Positions 63,148-64,000 of a stretch of 64,000 nt of DNA are shown here, one piece after another. The stretch covers positions 15,157,676 through 15,221,675 of the forward strand of contig CM049311.1 in the NCBI GenBank assembly GCA_026874595.1, in the 5' to 3' direction. Under the pieces are notes generated by a model, which was given only the letters and a program-made list of their open reading frames with translations, ran no database searches and was not told the DNA's origin. Both the position numbers and the translations under genes were made by a program. The stretch's first letter is position 1. Each line of letters begins with the position of its first letter. Source of the stretch: Sipunculus nudus. Its lineage: Eukaryota > Annelida > Sipuncula > Golfingiida > Sipunculidae.

Positions 63148-63480
63148 TGTGGCTCAGGGGTAGAGCACAGGACTCAAGGCTGGGAGATTTGGAGATCGTG
63201 AGTTTGAATCTCAGCTGAGGTAATGAGATTTTTCTCAGTCTGCCCCCACCCAGGGTGAGCCCTCTGCCGGTTTAATGGGAAAGCTGTGCCCAACAGTTAT
63301 GTATCACTTACATACGAGTGCACCTTTCATCGGCCCCGTTGGTATGAACCAGCAATCAAGGACCAACAGGTGCAGTAGTCACTGGGCCTGGTTAACACCA
63401 GGATATAAAATGAGAATGTTACACTGCCCTGTCAAGCAGTCCGAAACTAGAATGGAATTTTGCAGATATACATATACTTA
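63148..63480 (+). mobile_element. tRNA-derived SINE
   Basis: The head carries Pol III box A (TGGCTCAGGGGTAGAGCAC, about 63150) and box B (GATCGTGAGTTTGAATCTC, about 63195) at tRNA spacing, but the arms do not form a clean tRNA. A GC-richer body follows (TCTGCCCCCACCCAGGGTGA, CATCGGCCCCGTTGGTATGA). The 3' limit is uncertain, near 63480. It lies in the intron after FAAP100-like exon 2. Confidence 0.8.
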
Positions 63481-63895
63481 GCTAAGCTAGCATTAAAAAA
63501 ATGGAGGCAGTTACCAGTATCTCCAGCAACAAAAAAATATTAAAAAAACTTTAATAAAGATTGGTTTTGAGCAGTTCAATTTGAAGACTATAGTTTGCTT
63601 GTGTGCAAGGGGGTATTTGTTATGGTCTTATTGAAACTATGGGGACAGGAAGAAATATGTGCATAAATGATTAAGTACAATTAGCAAGTATGTGTAACAT
63701 ACTGTAACATACCTGGTAGCCAAAGCTTTTTGCAAAAGACAAACAGTGATATTCTGTTCTTTGTAATGCAGATCAGCAGAACAAATCTGAAAAAATGGCA
63801 TGTGATAAGACACACCCAGGGTCATAAAAATCACCCATTAGTAGCTTATACTCAGATTGGCTACTAAACAATCTCTGCAAATGTGTTTTTATTTT

Positions 63896-64000
63896 TTAGC
63901 TCAACTGACTATATGTCATCTGAGCTTTAGTCGTGGTTCTTAGTCTGTCGTCTGTCTGGCTTTCTGTCTGCCATTAACAGGGCACGTTTTGAAACCGTTG
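63896..64000. repeat. Palindrome-ended dispersed repeat, copy 3 (cut by window end)
   Basis: Same start as copy 1: TTTTTTAGCTCAACTGACTA, hairpin at 63898-63926, a GTCTGTC microsatellite, then GGGCACGTTTTGAAACCGTT. It continues beyond the window. Confidence 0.85.

Noticed and set aside
63148-63230. Possible genuine tRNA gene
   Set aside because: Box A and B are present but the acceptor and anticodon arms do not pair; the sequence continues into a SINE body.

Overview
The window is animal nuclear DNA: AT-rich, intron-rich and full of interspersed repeats. It has GT-AG introns, GATC/GGAC-type microsatellites, palindrome-ended tandem-core repeats of the pearl/HINE type familiar from bivalves, and tRNA-derived SINEs. 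A bivalve mollusc, or at least a lophotrochozoan, is the best fit; this is inference from repeat style and protein divergence. Most short open frames are chance or repeat-derived. The real coding content lies in short spliced exons.

Three genes can be supported. (1) MPC2, subunit 2 of the mitochondrial pyruvate carrier, is on the minus strand. Four exons run from the ATG at 22341 to about 4728, and large introns hold most of the repeats. (2) ARL13B, the ciliary ARF-like GTPase, is on the minus strand. Nine exons run from the ATG at 55894 to the stop at 35187, giving a conceptual 601-residue protein. It has two alternative last exons, and up to three extra frame-preserving cassette exons lie in its 10-kb first intron; two of these sit in a recognisable tandem duplication. 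(3) The 5' coding part of a plus-strand gene (exons 61839-62015 and 62909-63039, continuing past the window) resembles the N-terminus of FAAP100, a Fanconi anaemia core-complex protein. This assignment is tentative.

Layout. 1-4.7 kb: 3' side of MPC2 with a 31-bp minisatellite. 4.7-22.3 kb: MPC2, with introns holding a GTTCCCACCAAA-motif repeat zone (6.9-7.6 kb), a broken hAT transposase gene split by a 1.56-kb inverted-repeat element, a 3.7-kb tandem-core repeat array (15.2-18.95 kb) and a second copy of the inverted-repeat element. 22.3-35.2 kb: intergenic, dominated by a 2.86-kb inverted-repeat element flanked by TATATA and by HINE-like repeats. 35.2-55.9 kb: ARL13B, with a pair of 300-bp MITEs and a TTAA-flanked element in its introns. 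56-61.8 kb: presumed ARL13B promoter and dispersed repeats. 61.5-64 kb: FAAP100-like exons, a partial duplicate of the first one, and a tRNA-derived SINE.

The three genes work in separate processes: mitochondrial pyruvate import, cilium signalling and DNA crosslink repair. No operon-like organisation, rRNA gene or CRISPR array is present. The most interesting signal is the set of phase-matched cassette exons between the acylated N-terminus and the GTPase domain of ARL13B.
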